The notes: generated by a model not told the origin, from the letters alone. Shown: positions 33,331 through 42,849, numbered from the stretch's first letter. The stretch is DNA of 64,000 bases from Microcaldota archaeon (GCA_015522475.1 WAMF01000018.1:1-64000); one strand, 5' to 3'. Numbers and translations: made by a program.

Positions 33331-36300
33331 ATGGAGACACAAAAACAATTTGACAGTTATAATGGGCGAGAAATTAGAAAGCATGATAAGCATATGAGAT
33401 TAAGATTAAGGCTAGCAAAGCCTCCTGAAGCCACTGCAAGCAAAAGACAGACGCCAGAAAATACAACGGGAACATTAGAGGCGCCAAAAACGGGAAATAA
33501 AAGCATAAAGGAAAAACTCTTCTACCTCTTCTTGGCAGGTTGGCTTTCAGCTTTTCCTCTAGCAACAACGGCTATGGCAAAAACGGGAAGCACAGCTAGC
33601 ACAGCCTCGCCATCCGTTGGCCAAGCCCTAAATGAAGAGAAAAAAGCTAATGAGCTCATAAAGTGGGCTGACGAAGAGGAAAAAAGCCTTCAGGCGTGGG
33701 AAAGCAATCTCAAAGCCTTCATATACAACACGCCATGGAACTCGCGTGACTATGTCTATAGGGCAAGCAGGCTCGACGACATAGAACAAAGCTTTTACAA
33801 CATAACAAGCAACTACGTACAATTCAAAAAGCGGCCAAAGATACTTGACACACTCAGCTTTCTCAGAGACAGAGCGAGGGAAATAGAACATGCATTCTCT
33901 TCATACGAATCCATCCTAAAAGGAAGGGCCTACAGTAAAAAGGGTGTCAAAACACTAGAAAAAGCCTATGCCAAAATTTTCGCACTGCTTCGCAAGCACG
34001 ATATTCGCCGACGTTCAATAGCAAGAATGCTCTTTCTCTTCCTTCAGCCGGAGGAGATTCAAAGATGGGAAAAGGGCAAGCTCTCTACGCGCGGCCTATT
34101 AAAAACCATATCCTTCACATCCAACATCACATCAGCCATAAAGACCCTCAATGGCTTCCTCAAGATAGATGGCCTTCAGATTAAACGCGTTGAGGAGCTG
34201 TTTGGCAAAGATAGGGCCTCGCTCATAGACTATGCAAGCTATATAAACCTCGGCACCATTGAAAAAATAAGTTTAGCTTCTACGCTCGAGAGCTTACATT
34301 GGCAGCTCAATCCCACATCAGTATTGGCATTCCTAAAAAGCTTAGAAGGCATTCAAGATGTATCCGTGAGAGTGGCTATGATTAAGTACGTGCTGCCTGT
34401 AGTTGCAGCAAGTTATGTAGATCCCGCGGATGTATATAGAGTTAGCTCGACAGTAGCAAACTTCGCCGCCCAAATAGACGGGCAGAACGCGCCCCACTTA
34501 GCCGTCGAATACATAATGTATACTTCCCACATGCTGAAGAGCGTTTATCCAACAACAGAAGAACTTAGAAGAGAAACGCTCAAAGAAATGCCAGCTAGCC
34601 TTTATACATGGCAAAACGTACCCACTCAAATGCAAAGGGCATGGAGCTTTTCTTCATACGGAATAGCCGGCCAACTCATAAGTAGAAAAACAACCCTTTC
34701 TGCAAACGCGGTGCTGCCTCCAGAGAGTGTGGACAATGGAACAGTCTTCAAAAGCAACACAACCATCAAAGCTGAGATGCACGAACCACTTGTAAGTGTA
34801 GACATAACAAAGCCTTATACATACAGCTATAGATGGAGCTCTGCTTACAATATATACGCACTCCAACCGCCACCCCAGTACTACCCTATGGGCGGCATTG
34901 TATTCACGTCGCATGCAGATATGGGCGCTAGTTATGAAAGAGATAGATCATTAGAAGTGAGAAACGGCGAGATAAAAAGGACAGAGAGCGACATGCTCTC
35001 ATGGCAAACCCATGTAAAAGAAGATGAAAGGACAGACGCCAATGCGAATATAAACTGGACATATTCTGCAAGTTCAGTAACCGATACCACAAGCCAAGTG
35101 GGCTCATCCACTTCATTGCACGAGTTCACAGGTGAGGCAAACGCTTATGAAGCTTTCAACAGAGGCACAATGAGCGCTTCGTTCTTTTACAACGAAAATC
35201 AAAGCCCCATAGAGGGAAGCTATTCTACATACGCTTCCATGAATGGAGCTTTCCCCTCCATAAATGCCTCGACAAACTACAGACGAGAAGAGAATGAAAA
35301 GCACAACTTAGACGGCAGTGTGAAAACAGCAGAAGAAGAAGGCAAGGTAGAGATGGTTGCCAACGCGCCATTCATATGGCCCGATTACTTTCTATTCACG
35401 GGCCTACAGACAGACTATAGCTCTACAATAAGCCAATTTCCCGGTGCCGTAACAGACGCGCCCTTGAAAGGGCATAGAGAAGAGCTGGGATGGAACGGTA
35501 AAAAGGCGAAGATCAGTGGGGGCCAAAGTTTCATAGAAAGCGACGATAAAAAGCAAGAGACTGGTTACGTAGAAGGCGGAAACGCAAAGACATGGGGCGT
35601 CGGCTTATACAGTGGCAACGTTAACATGGATGAATATGGGGTGAACGAAGGACAGCCTCCTGCACAAGTCGAAGCAGGCTATATACATAACACCGCTAAT
35701 TCCCAAACGGTTCTGCGCGGTGGCAGCAAAAACGGCGACGCCAACATATACGGAAAACATGCCAATGACACTTCACACATAGAAGGCCAAGCAAGCAAAA
35801 AAGGCAAAAAAGGAAGTGTTGCAGTACTCGCTCAAGGCAACATCTCGTCATATATAACTCATGGTTCGGTGTACGCCGAATACAGCAATGAGAGGGATGT
35901 AGAAAGCTCAGCCATTCAAGCAAATGGAAATGTAGGAGAATGGATAGTCGGCACTTCCTACGCTCACTTGTCTAACTCAGCCAACCATGCAAGACAGAGC
36001 AGCTTCACAGCATATGGAGGAAACGGCACACTGACGGCCATGGTTGGTGAAGCGAATGAGAGCAGCCCAAACAGGGATAAAACATACACACGCTATGGCG
36101 CGCTTCTCGACTATAGATGGGGCAAGGCACAAGGAGATACATTGGGGAATGAAGGCCTAGGCGCTATATACAAGAGAAACCAATTCTACGGCTTGTTATT
36201 GGGCGGCAGCTTAGACTTAGGTAAGCACTGGACAATCACTGCCCACGCTAGACACATGTTCATGCCCACACATCCCACTCTTTTAGCTACAGAAGTGCAG

Positions 36301-37113
36301 AAAAGAGAGCCCGTGTTGTTAGATATAGGCGCATATTCTAGGAGCTCGACGGGCACCGCTAGAGGAGGGGGCATATGGTTATATACCGGAAGCGCAGATT
36401 ACTCTTGGTTTGTCTTCGGTAGTTATGCTGTTGACTACACTTCGCTCAACACGTTTACATACTTTTCGCAAAGTGGTATGAACAGCAGTTCTGCCTTAGA
36501 CGAGCTATTCAAGCCCCTTGCAAGCCTCGACACACAGAGAGAGCTTATACGAAATCTTGAGTTGGCAACGGGCTGGCAGCTCTACAACTACTCCCAATTC
36601 GGCAACTGGAGAGGAAACAGAAAGCGCATAAAATATTGGTACTCAAATAGCAGTGATTGGATGGCAGCTAGATGGCTCTATTCGAAGGACTTCAAAAACA
36701 ATAAAGGGTATGCCGCCATACTTGACTGGTGGCATATATATCAAGAATATGACCTCGTTGAAACAAGAGACCTAAAGTTATTCAGAGATAAAGGCCATAA
36801 AGAAGGCGTGGAGCTGAAATGGGGGCAGTACACCTTGGCGAGACCTAGACCCTTCTATCCTATAGACTTCATGGGCCAAAACATCTTTTCACTCTCTGCC
36901 TATTACGAAAGCCACACATATAACCCTACATACAAAGGATGGGCGCGCATCGAAGGCTTCGGCAAGCTATTATTTGCTCACCAAGAAAACTACACGACAA
37001 GCGGCATATGGAAAGCCAAAAACTGGCGTCTTGGCGTTAAGCTAAAGGCAAGCATAGATATGCTGGGGAGGCTATGGAGAAAAACGTGGCACATTCTCTT
37101 TGGAAGATGGTAG
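33331..37113 (+). CDS. Giant secreted beta-rich protein, outer-membrane-barrel-like
   Basis: 1260 residues. After a basic leader there is a hydrophobic segment ending SAFPLATTAMAKTGS, a credible signal peptide. Residues about 80-420 look helical; from about 480 to the end the sequence is a long series of amphipathic strands with Gly, Ser, Asn and aromatic residues, alternating polar and Tyr/Trp/Phe (for example GSADYSWFVFGSYAVDY). There is no cysteine at all, and there are many N-x-S/T sites. This pattern resembles outer-membrane porins or autotransporters more than S-layer proteins. Starts at METQKQ because AGGTG precedes it. Followed 22 nt later by the 37136 gene. No homologue recognised. 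Confidence 0.75.
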   Translation: METQKQFDSYNGREIRKHDKHMRLRLRLAKPPEATASKRQTPENTTGTLEAPKTGNKSIKEKLFYLFLAGWLSAFPLATTAMAKTGSTASTASPSVGQALNEEKKANELIKWADEEEKSLQAWESNLKAFIYNTPWNSRDYVYRASRLDDIEQSFYNITSNYVQFKKRPKILDTLSFLRDRAREIEHAFSSYESILKGRAYSKKGVKTLEKAYAKIFALLRKHDIRRRSIARMLFLFLQPEEIQRWEKGKLSTRGLLKTISFTSNITSAIKTLNGFLKIDGLQIKRVEELFGKDRASLIDYASYINLGTIEKISLASTLESLHWQLNPTSVLAFLKSLEGIQDVSVRVAMIKYVLPVVAASYVDPADVYRVSSTVANFAAQIDGQNAPHLAVEYIMYTSHMLKSVYPTTEELRRETLKEMPASLYTWQNVPTQMQRAWSFSSYGIAGQLISRKTTLSANAVLPPESVDNGTVFKSNTTIKAEMHEPLVSVDITKPYTYSYRWSSAYNIYALQPPPQYYPMGGIVFTSHADMGASYERDRSLEVRNGEIKRTESDMLSWQTHVKEDERTDANANINWTYSASSVTDTTSQVGSSTSLHEFTGEANAYEAFNRGTMSASFFYNENQSPIEGSYSTYASMNGAFPSINASTNYRREENEKHNLDGSVKTAEEEGKVEMVANAPFIWPDYFLFTGLQTDYSSTISQFPGAVTDAPLKGHREELGWNGKKAKISGGQSFIESDDKKQETGYVEGGNAKTWGVGLYSGNVNMDEYGVNEGQPPAQVEAGYIHNTANSQTVLRGGSKNGDANIYGKHANDTSHIEGQASKKGKKGSVAVLAQGNISSYITHGSVYAEYSNERDVESSAIQANGNVGEWIVGTSYAHLSNSANHARQSSFTAYGGNGTLTAMVGEANESSPNRDKTYTRYGALLDYRWGKAQGDTLGNEGLGAIYKRNQFYGLLLGGSLDLGKHWTITAHARHMFMPTHPTLLATEVQKREPVLLDIGAYSRSSTGTARGGGIWLYTGSADYSWFVFGSYAVDYTSLNTFTYFSQSGMNSSSALDELFKPLASLDTQRELIRNLELATGWQLYNYSQFGNWRGNRKRIKYWYSNSSDWMAARWLYSKDFKNNKGYAAILDWWHIYQEYDLVETRDLKLFRDKGHKEGVELKWGQYTLARPRPFYPIDFMGQNIFSLSAYYESHTYNPTYKGWARIEGFGKLLFAHQENYTTSGIWKAKNWRLGVKLKASIDMLGRLWRKTWHILFGRW

Positions 37114-37135
37114 GAATGTGGTTTAGAGGGAAATC

Positions 37136-38119
37136 ATGAGTAAAAAAGATAGCAAAGAGGAAGATTTGCTAAATTTGGAGAATAATATGAAACAGCTCTT
37201 AGAAGAAATTAGAAGTAACAAACTTGCTATAGATAAACTTAGCAATGAAATGCTTGTGAATATAACGATAAATCCTTATGATTTCAACATCGCAAAAAAA
37301 TCCCTTCTTGCAATCTATAGGCGGGAGGAGATAGAGCTCTTAAAGGAAAGCCTTAAAAGTCCCTTTAAGAGCGTTAGAGACCTTGCGAAGACATTCATAA
37401 AAAAGTTAGAGAAAAAGGTGGGAAAAGACCCTATAGAACTCGCCATATCCTCTGTCTTGATACGAGAAGCGTTTCAGGGCCTCGAGCGGGTTTTAGAAGA
37501 AGATGACATAGACGCCCTTGCAAAAATAGGGCGAGAGAGTAAGCACAAAGGCGTAAAGACGCTTGCTTGGGCACTTCATCTAGAGAGTTACTTTGACGTG
37601 TATAATCTGCTAGCCCACTATGCAAAGCTAGGTACACAACTTAGTGGAGGTTTCTTAACATTGTTAGACGCATTGAAGGGAGATGAAAAAGTACTAGACG
37701 ACTTAAAAGACAAGTATGTATACTTAAAAATTGTGGCCACTGTAGGCAAGGAAAACACTGCCGAGAAAGCAGTGGATCTCTTAGCACAATCTGAACACAT
37801 TGAGCAGAACTTGAAGAGAAGTATATTAGAAGATGTTGCCAAATATGCAGAAAACAAATCTGTGAAAGAAAAAGCAAAGGCGAAAATAATTGAGATTACC
37901 AAACTCAAAAGCAACAGTTCATCCAAAGAGAACGGCCCAGATGGCCCCAGCATAATAGAAGACAAGGGTGTGCTCTTAAACGGCGCTTCAGAAACAAACC
38001 GTGCCTTTAAAGGGAAGATCAAAAACCATCCAAAACAATTAGGCCCAAACGACTCAAACATAGCGAACAAAACGTCCGACAAAGCAAAAAAAGCAAGGAA
38101 ACAAACAAGTAACGAGTAG
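37136..38119 (+). CDS. Helical repeat (HEAT-like) hypothetical protein
   Basis: 327 residues, all alpha-helical in appearance. After a coiled-coil-like N-terminus (LLNLENNMKQLLEEI) come pairs of short helices such as FKSVRDLAKTFIKKLEKKV that resemble an alpha solenoid. The last 80 residues are polar and low complexity, rich in Lys, Asn and Ser. It lies 22 nt after the giant secreted protein and is probably co-transcribed with it. No family assignment. Confidence 0.65.
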   Translation: MSKKDSKEEDLLNLENNMKQLLEEIRSNKLAIDKLSNEMLVNITINPYDFNIAKKSLLAIYRREEIELLKESLKSPFKSVRDLAKTFIKKLEKKVGKDPIELAISSVLIREAFQGLERVLEEDDIDALAKIGRESKHKGVKTLAWALHLESYFDVYNLLAHYAKLGTQLSGGFLTLLDALKGDEKVLDDLKDKYVYLKIVATVGKENTAEKAVDLLAQSEHIEQNLKRSILEDVAKYAENKSVKEKAKAKIIEITKLKSNSSSKENGPDGPSIIEDKGVLLNGASETNRAFKGKIKNHPKQLGPNDSNIANKTSDKAKKARKQTSNE

Positions 38120-38180
38120 TAAGAGAGCGAGCCAAAAGCTAAGAGATACGAAAAAGCACACACTATAAAGGCGAAAATCC

Positions 38181-38187
38181 TTTAAAG
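38181..38187 (+). promoter_or_regulatory. TATA box of the S16 protease gene
   Basis: CTTTAAAG is centred 26.5 nt before the ATG at 38210, so this gene has its own leaderless promoter inside the accessory block. Confidence 0.5.
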
Positions 38188-38209
38188 CCTTCAATACAAG
38201 TAGGGCGGC

Positions 38210-40219
38210 ATGATATATAAAGCTAAGGATGAAGTTGATAGAAGAGATAATAAACCGCTAGGTTTTGTAGCTTTCACATTTCCCTTAGCAGCCCTAACAA
38301 TTCTCTCTTTAATCATAGGCACTGTTTGGGCCAACCCTTGTAGAGAAGTAACCGCTTACCCCTTAGCTGTTTTATCTGACGTAGGACAAGGCGAGGTTAT
38401 ACCTTTCCACTTTATACCTGTAGACAACGAAACAACGCAAAAACTACCCTCTGTATTCTTAGACGTAGATAAAACACGCTATGGCAAAGACTTTCAGCAA
38501 AGCGTCCAGAATGCCGCTTATTTAGGTGGTAAAATGGCGGGAGGCTTCTGCTCTGCTATAGTAGATGTAGAGAATCCGGGGGAAGAGATGGATGGACCCT
38601 CTGGAGGCCTTCTGTTTACGCTGGCATTCTATTCTATGGATAAGGGTAGAGTCTTACCTCTCAATGAATATGCCATAACTGGAGCAGTAGACAAAGAAGG
38701 GAATGTATTACCTGTAGGGGGTATAATTGAAAAGCTGGAAGCGGCTGAGAAGAAGGGTAGAAAAAAGGCCATCATCCCATTAACATCTCGCTACGATTAT
38801 ATACTAGCACACAAGCTCTTCCCAGACATGCAAATTTACTACGTAAGTACCGCCAAAGAAGCTATCGACGTCATAGAAGGCAGGAAAAACGTGAAACAAA
38901 GCAGTGAAGAAGCTGAGCACGCTCTTTTCAATGTCAACTTGACACTTTCATTGCGGGCAAATTTAACTAATTACAACAACAGCGTCAATTTTACACCTTA
39001 TTACACTTCATTGGAAGAGTTGTATAGAGAAAACCTTGATGCAGTAGAAAACGAGCTCCCTCCAACAGCCAAAGCTTACTACAAAGCCGTCTTAAACAGA
39101 AGTGAAGAGGTTGCCCAAAAAGGGTACATGTACGCAGCTGCAAACGCCCTATTCCTAACAAATGGTGAGCTCATGGCTATGAAAGAGGTCTTCAATGCGT
39201 TAAACAAAGGAGAGTTAAAAGATATCCAACCCAACGAAACAACAACCTACAAAAAAGCTGCTACGTGCATTAGCAAAGTAGAGGAGCTGAGGAAAAATGT
39301 GCAAATTTCAGAGAACAACTTCGAATACATAGGCGGAGCAAATCTGCGTCTAACAAGGGCAGAAACATATCTTCACAGAACAGTGGAAGAGGGGGAAAAC
39401 ACACTTGCATGGAAAGTGTATACTATATACAACTATGCTGAAGCCTACGAATGGTGCGAATTTAGCAAACAGCTTTACGAGACAGCTGAGAAGATAAAAG
39501 AGGCTAATAGAGGAGGGCAGAACAAAGCGGGAAACACCAGTTCATATGCATATTCAGCAAGTTCAACTTCGCCATCTCTACCCTTTCCAAAAGAACTCAT
39601 AAAATCGTGGGTTGTTTATCATATAGATAACATAACATCAAACTATGTAGTCAACAACGAGATAAAACTGGACGGGGAAGAGAAAGAATTCTATTTAGCT
39701 ACACTCATAAGCCTAGCGCACGACGACATACTTACCGCCGCGTATTATACGGCGTACTTAGAAGCAGACCTTAACCATTGTGCAAGCATGAGAAACTTTT
39801 CTTCTTTTTGGGGAAAAGTCTTCCACAGTAGTTACGTATTCTTTGGAAGCAAGAATGCCAGATACGTGGAGTGCTTAGCAAAGAATCTAGAAGAGCTCAA
39901 AACAATCGTAGACGCTGCTTACTATGCTTACGGTGGGGAGCTCACAAACAGTACAGTTCCATCAGAGAAGAACAGAGCTAAAGGCTCAAGCCTCTCAAAT
40001 TGGCCAAGCGAGCAAAGCAAGAAGGGGAGCAAGGCAAATGAAAACAAAGAAGGATATAATGAAAGTGTGCTGTGGATCATTTTGATTATCCTATTTGTAA
40101 TTGCCGTCGTATGGGCATTTTGGCAGAAAGGGAGCATATACGTCGGTAAGAGCAATAAGAACCTACGACCCAGACAGCCATACGGAAAGCCTTATAATAA
40201 GAAGGGAAAGAAGGGCTAA
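38210..40219 (+). CDS. Membrane-anchored Lon-type serine protease (S16 family, no ATPase domain)
   Basis: A signal anchor (about residues 18-42, ending TVWANPC) is followed by an S16 peptidase domain with the nucleophile motif MDGPSGGLLFTLAF (Ser131) and AITGAVDKEGNVLPVGGIIEK with the general-base Lys175; the 44-residue spacing is what Lon proteases use. There is no AAA+ module. A long helical region follows, then a C-terminal membrane helix (VLWIILIILFVIAVVWAFW) and a basic tail. It matches the archaeal group of secreted Lon-like proteases (COG1750 type), acting outside the cytoplasm. Substrates unknown; the giant secreted protein upstream is an obvious candidate. Confidence 0.88.
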   Translation: MIYKAKDEVDRRDNKPLGFVAFTFPLAALTILSLIIGTVWANPCREVTAYPLAVLSDVGQGEVIPFHFIPVDNETTQKLPSVFLDVDKTRYGKDFQQSVQNAAYLGGKMAGGFCSAIVDVENPGEEMDGPSGGLLFTLAFYSMDKGRVLPLNEYAITGAVDKEGNVLPVGGIIEKLEAAEKKGRKKAIIPLTSRYDYILAHKLFPDMQIYYVSTAKEAIDVIEGRKNVKQSSEEAEHALFNVNLTLSLRANLTNYNNSVNFTPYYTSLEELYRENLDAVENELPPTAKAYYKAVLNRSEEVAQKGYMYAAANALFLTNGELMAMKEVFNALNKGELKDIQPNETTTYKKAATCISKVEELRKNVQISENNFEYIGGANLRLTRAETYLHRTVEEGENTLAWKVYTIYNYAEAYEWCEFSKQLYETAEKIKEANRGGQNKAGNTSSYAYSASSTSPSLPFPKELIKSWVVYHIDNITSNYVVNNEIKLDGEEKEFYLATLISLAHDDILTAAYYTAYLEADLNHCASMRNFSSFWGKVFHSSYVFFGSKNARYVECLAKNLEELKTIVDAAYYAYGGELTNSTVPSEKNRAKGSSLSNWPSEQSKKGSKANENKEGYNESVLWIILIILFVIAVVWAFWQKGSIYVGKSNKNLRPRQPYGKPYNKKGKKG

Positions 40220-40260
40220 GAGGTAAAAGAAGTGAAAAGAAATATATGCAAGGTGAGTTA

Positions 40261-41100
40261 ATGAAAAAGAAGATAAAGGCACTTGCAGAGAGATGGAATG
40301 CTTATATACGGGCCATGCAAAAGGGTGAAGCACTCCCAGAATTAGAGGTGCCAGAGTTTCCCTTAGCGTACGGTATCAAGATAAAAGATTGCTTAAAAAC
40401 ACTCAAAGGCCTTCGACGAGAAGAATTAAAGGAAAAACTAAGCTCAACCCAGTTTAAGAAAAAGCTCCGCTTGTGCTCTTTTCTTATAAAGCACAACTAT
40501 ATTCATGCAAATACATTGGAAAAGCTCCTCAGTGAAACACCTGAAGACATAAGAGAAAGTATAGCCAAGGCATTGAACAAGGGTGTTTGGCCAGATGAGG
40601 AGAATGGTGAAAAAATTGAAGAGGTTAAGCGAAGTAACATAGCCACAGCATTAAGGAAATTATATATAGGTGTATCTTACGATGGCAAGTTAAAATCCAG
40701 CTTCCCCTACGAACTAATAATCCACCCTATAAAAGGTAAAATTATATGGGTACGCGAAGACATAGCACCCAAGTTAGAAGAGCTGGCGAGCAGCTTAGAA
40801 AAGACGAGTGCCCAAATCCAGCTCATGAACGCTCAGAGACAGATTAGAAAATTCAGCGACGAGGAAGAAAAACAATTTGAACATCTTCAAAAGCAATATT
40901 TAGAGCTGTCAAACAAGATAAATAAACTCATCGAAGATGAAAGAGCTAGCGAGCAAGGAGAAGAGCACGAAAACAAAGAAGAAGAAACTGCCAACTCTGA
41001 AGAAAAGGAAAGAGGAGAAAGTGAAGACCAAGAGGAAATCAACGATGAGGAAGAAGATGAGGAGAAGGGAATAGAAAACGATATTGAATTTGAAGATTAA
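40261..41100 (+). CDS. Hypothetical protein with acidic tail
   Basis: 279 residues: basic helical N-terminal 100 residues, a small beta-rich patch (PYELIIHPIKGKIIWVRE), a coiled-coil stretch of Gln/Glu/Lys, then 60 residues almost entirely Glu and Asp. The tail suggests binding to basic proteins or nucleic acid partners, but this is conjecture. AAGGTGAG precedes ATG 40261; track start 40246 lacks a site. 41 nt after the S16 gene, probably same operon. Confidence 0.65.
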   Translation: MKKKIKALAERWNAYIRAMQKGEALPELEVPEFPLAYGIKIKDCLKTLKGLRREELKEKLSSTQFKKKLRLCSFLIKHNYIHANTLEKLLSETPEDIRESIAKALNKGVWPDEENGEKIEEVKRSNIATALRKLYIGVSYDGKLKSSFPYELIIHPIKGKIIWVREDIAPKLEELASSLEKTSAQIQLMNAQRQIRKFSDEEEKQFEHLQKQYLELSNKINKLIEDERASEQGEEHENKEEETANSEEKERGESEDQEEINDEEEDEEKGIENDIEFED

Positions 41101-41279
41101 ATGAAGAACATCAAAGATAGAAAGAACGGTAGATTAATAGAAAAAGTTTTTTGTTTTTGGCACCTTAATGCACCCACTATATCCAATAATTTAATGTCCC
41201 CCTTCTATTGAATAATTTAACCGATTAAATTAAGTCTTATTTAATAGAATATCAGATACTAGGTAAAACAAATCCCTAG
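41101..41279. other. Convergent intergenic region
   Basis: AT-rich, with two near-identical words, AATAATTTAATG (41186) and GAATAATTTAACC (41209), and the inverted pair TTAAATTAAG/CTTATTTAATAG. May act in termination for either flanking gene. No ORF. Confidence 0.35.
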
Positions 41280-42083
41280 TTACTCTCTCACAATGAATGA
41301 TTTTTCTTCTGTATTTATAGAGGGAACCTGAGGGGGATCGTAGAGCCAAAAGGCTTGGGGAGAGAAGTATTTGCCCTTTAAGTTCATGTTTGTTATCAAA
41401 GAAACATCGAAGGCTTCTTTGCCGTCCTTCATAACGATGAATGTCCAAAGGCTTGTGAAACTAGGCACATATGCTGCGTATGATAGATGGTGTGAAAAAA
41501 GAGAGCTAACTCTATTCAAAAGTTCTTCATATTTGTAATAATCGACGTGCGTAGCTAGAATACCTCCTTCTGTTAAAAACAACTTATAATGATTAAAAGC
41601 ACTCTGAGAATAAAGTTGAGGCACATCTGCAAAATCTGTCAAATCAATATAAACAACATCAAACTTTTTATCCGTCGTATAAGTAAGGGCATCCCCTATT
41701 ACAACGTGTGCCTTATCCAAAGCCCATGCGCCCATATCATAGAAATATTTTTTTGAAAGTTCCACGACCTCTTTATCCAAATCTACGATGGTCACATCCA
41801 AGCCCAGATTAAGCAACCTGCTCGCCAAAAGACCATCGCCTCCACCTAGGATAAGCACACGCTTCTCACGCTTTGGCGAAAAGAGATAAGGAGGATAAGC
41901 AAGCATCTCATGATATACGTGTTCATCTAGCTCCGAAAACTGTATTTCACCATCTAAAACAAGCAAGCGGCCAAACTCTTCAGCCTCAGCAACAAGGAGG
42001 TGTTGGTAAGGCGAACGCCTTTCTTCTATAGGAGAAAGGGACAAGTCCACTGTAAGTGGACCTCCCGCTACCCTAACCTTCAT
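41280..42083 (-). CDS. speE: Spermidine synthase (aminopropyltransferase)
   Basis: Transfers the aminopropyl group of decarboxylated AdoMet to putrescine or agmatine. Family motifs: SPYQHLLVAEAEEFGRLLVLDG, HEMLAYPP, LILGGGDGLLASRLL (AdoMet site), VDLDKEVVELSKKYF and VVYIDLTDFAD. The 267-residue length is normal. It overlaps speD by 11 nt, making a two-gene polyamine operon. Confidence 0.95.
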   Translation of the reverse strand: MKVRVAGGPLTVDLSLSPIEERRSPYQHLLVAEAEEFGRLLVLDGEIQFSELDEHVYHEMLAYPPYLFSPKREKRVLILGGGDGLLASRLLNLGLDVTIVDLDKEVVELSKKYFYDMGAWALDKAHVVIGDALTYTTDKKFDVVYIDLTDFADVPQLYSQSAFNHYKLFLTEGGILATHVDYYKYEELLNRVSSLFSHHLSYAAYVPSFTSLWTFIVMKDGKEAFDVSLITNMNLKGKYFSPQAFWLYDPPQVPSINTEEKSFIVRE

Positions 42084-42477
42084 CGAGCGGCCCCCTTTCT
42101 AAATAAACTACATCTACCTTTGTAGCCTCGAACTCTCGTATGAGTGTATCGACCGCTTGTTTAGCATCTCCTCCACAAGTATAAACATCCAGTGCTGCAT
42201 AGCCTAGCTCTGGCCAAGTATGAATGCTTAAATGGCTCTCTGAAAGAAGATAAACTGCTGTAAAGCCTTGTGGGTGAAAACGTTTCGTGGCTCTTCCCTC
42301 AACTGTTAAATTGCCTGCCTTTGCAGCTTTATCTAGAACACGCATAATACCTTCTGGATCATCCAAGAGCTTCCTGTTATTTGTGTGAAGCTCTACGATG
42401 TAATGTTCACCTACGACATTCTTCTTTGGTGTATCGATAACTTTAACGTGTTCTGGACCACGCTTAGAAAGAGCCAT
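42073..42477 (-). CDS. speD: S-adenosylmethionine decarboxylase proenzyme
   Basis: Pyruvoyl enzyme that makes decarboxylated AdoMet for polyamine synthesis. The self-cleavage site is in LLSESHLSIHTWPELGYAA (Glu-Ser bond; Ser becomes the pyruvoyl group), and the C-terminal half has DVYTCGGDA. The track ORF reaches 42573, but MALSKRGPEHVKV at 42477 is the natural start: CTTTATAAAAG lies 26 nt upstream, giving a leaderless mRNA. The 134-residue length fits the short archaeal/Gram-positive class. First gene of speD-speE. Confidence 0.94.
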   Translation of the reverse strand: MALSKRGPEHVKVIDTPKKNVVGEHYIVELHTNNRKLLDDPEGIMRVLDKAAKAGNLTVEGRATKRFHPQGFTAVYLLSESHLSIHTWPELGYAALDVYTCGGDAKQAVDTLIREFEATKVDVVYLERGPLDEG

Positions 42478-42578
42478 GTTTCCCTTTTGCACAGAAACTT
42501 TTATAAAGATTCCAGCTTTTGGCAAATCAGCAAAGAAAGATAAACAAACATTACAAGATAACATCGATAACATCTCTA

Positions 42579-42588
42579 TTTTTTAAAG
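42579..42588 (+). promoter_or_regulatory. TATA box of tRNA-Val
   Basis: TTTTTTAAAG is centred 26.5 nt before the mature 5' G of tRNA-Val, the spacing seen for leaderless mRNAs in this window. Confidence 0.55.
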
Positions 42589-42610
42589 TTTCCCTGCTAA
42601 GGCAAGAGAA

Positions 42611-42683
42611 GGGCCCGTAGTCGAGCGGCTAAGACGTCGCCCTTACAAGGCGAAGATCCCAGGTTCGAATCCTGGCGGGCCCA
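42611..42683 (+). tRNA. tRNA-Val (TAC anticodon)
   Basis: Acceptor GGGCCCG pairs with CGGGCCC at 42676-42682, discriminator A. The anticodon stem TCGCC/GGCGA holds CTTACAA with anticodon TAC, and the T arm is CCAGG-TTCGAAT-CCTGG. D arm GTC/GAC. No intron and no encoded CCA. Confidence 0.96.
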
Positions 42684-42685
42684 TC

Positions 42686-42709
42686 GGAACCTTTTTAAAA
42701 AAAGGTTCC
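42686..42709. terminator. Hairpin directly after tRNA-Val
   Basis: GGAACCTTTTT pairs with AAAAAGGTTCC with a two-base centre. It begins three bases after the tRNA and its left arm ends in a T run, so it may end or trim the tRNA transcript. Confidence 0.45.
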
Positions 42710-42733
42710 ATCGAAAAAATTTGGGTGTTTATA

Positions 42734-42772
42734 AGCTCATCTTCTTGATCAAACTTCTTTCTAAGAAGTTTG
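42734..42772. repeat. Direct repeat copy 1 with internal hairpin
   Basis: AGCTCAT followed by CTTGATCAAACTTC..., repeated at 42812. It contains the hairpin AAACTTCTT-TCT-AAGAAGTTT (42751-42771). Confidence 0.8.
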
Positions 42773-42811
42773 TAAGAAAAGCTCAACCAAAAGAAATTTT
42801 GAGCACATACG

Positions 42812-42849
42812 AGCTCATTTCTTGATCAAACTTCTTTCTAAGAAGTTTG
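42812..42849. repeat. Direct repeat copy 2 with internal hairpin
   Basis: Second copy, one base shorter near its left end, with the identical TCT-loop hairpin at 42828-42848. A third, shorter hairpin with the same loop (CTTCTTT-TCT-AAAGAAG, 42857-42873) abuts the argS stop codon. Confidence 0.8.
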
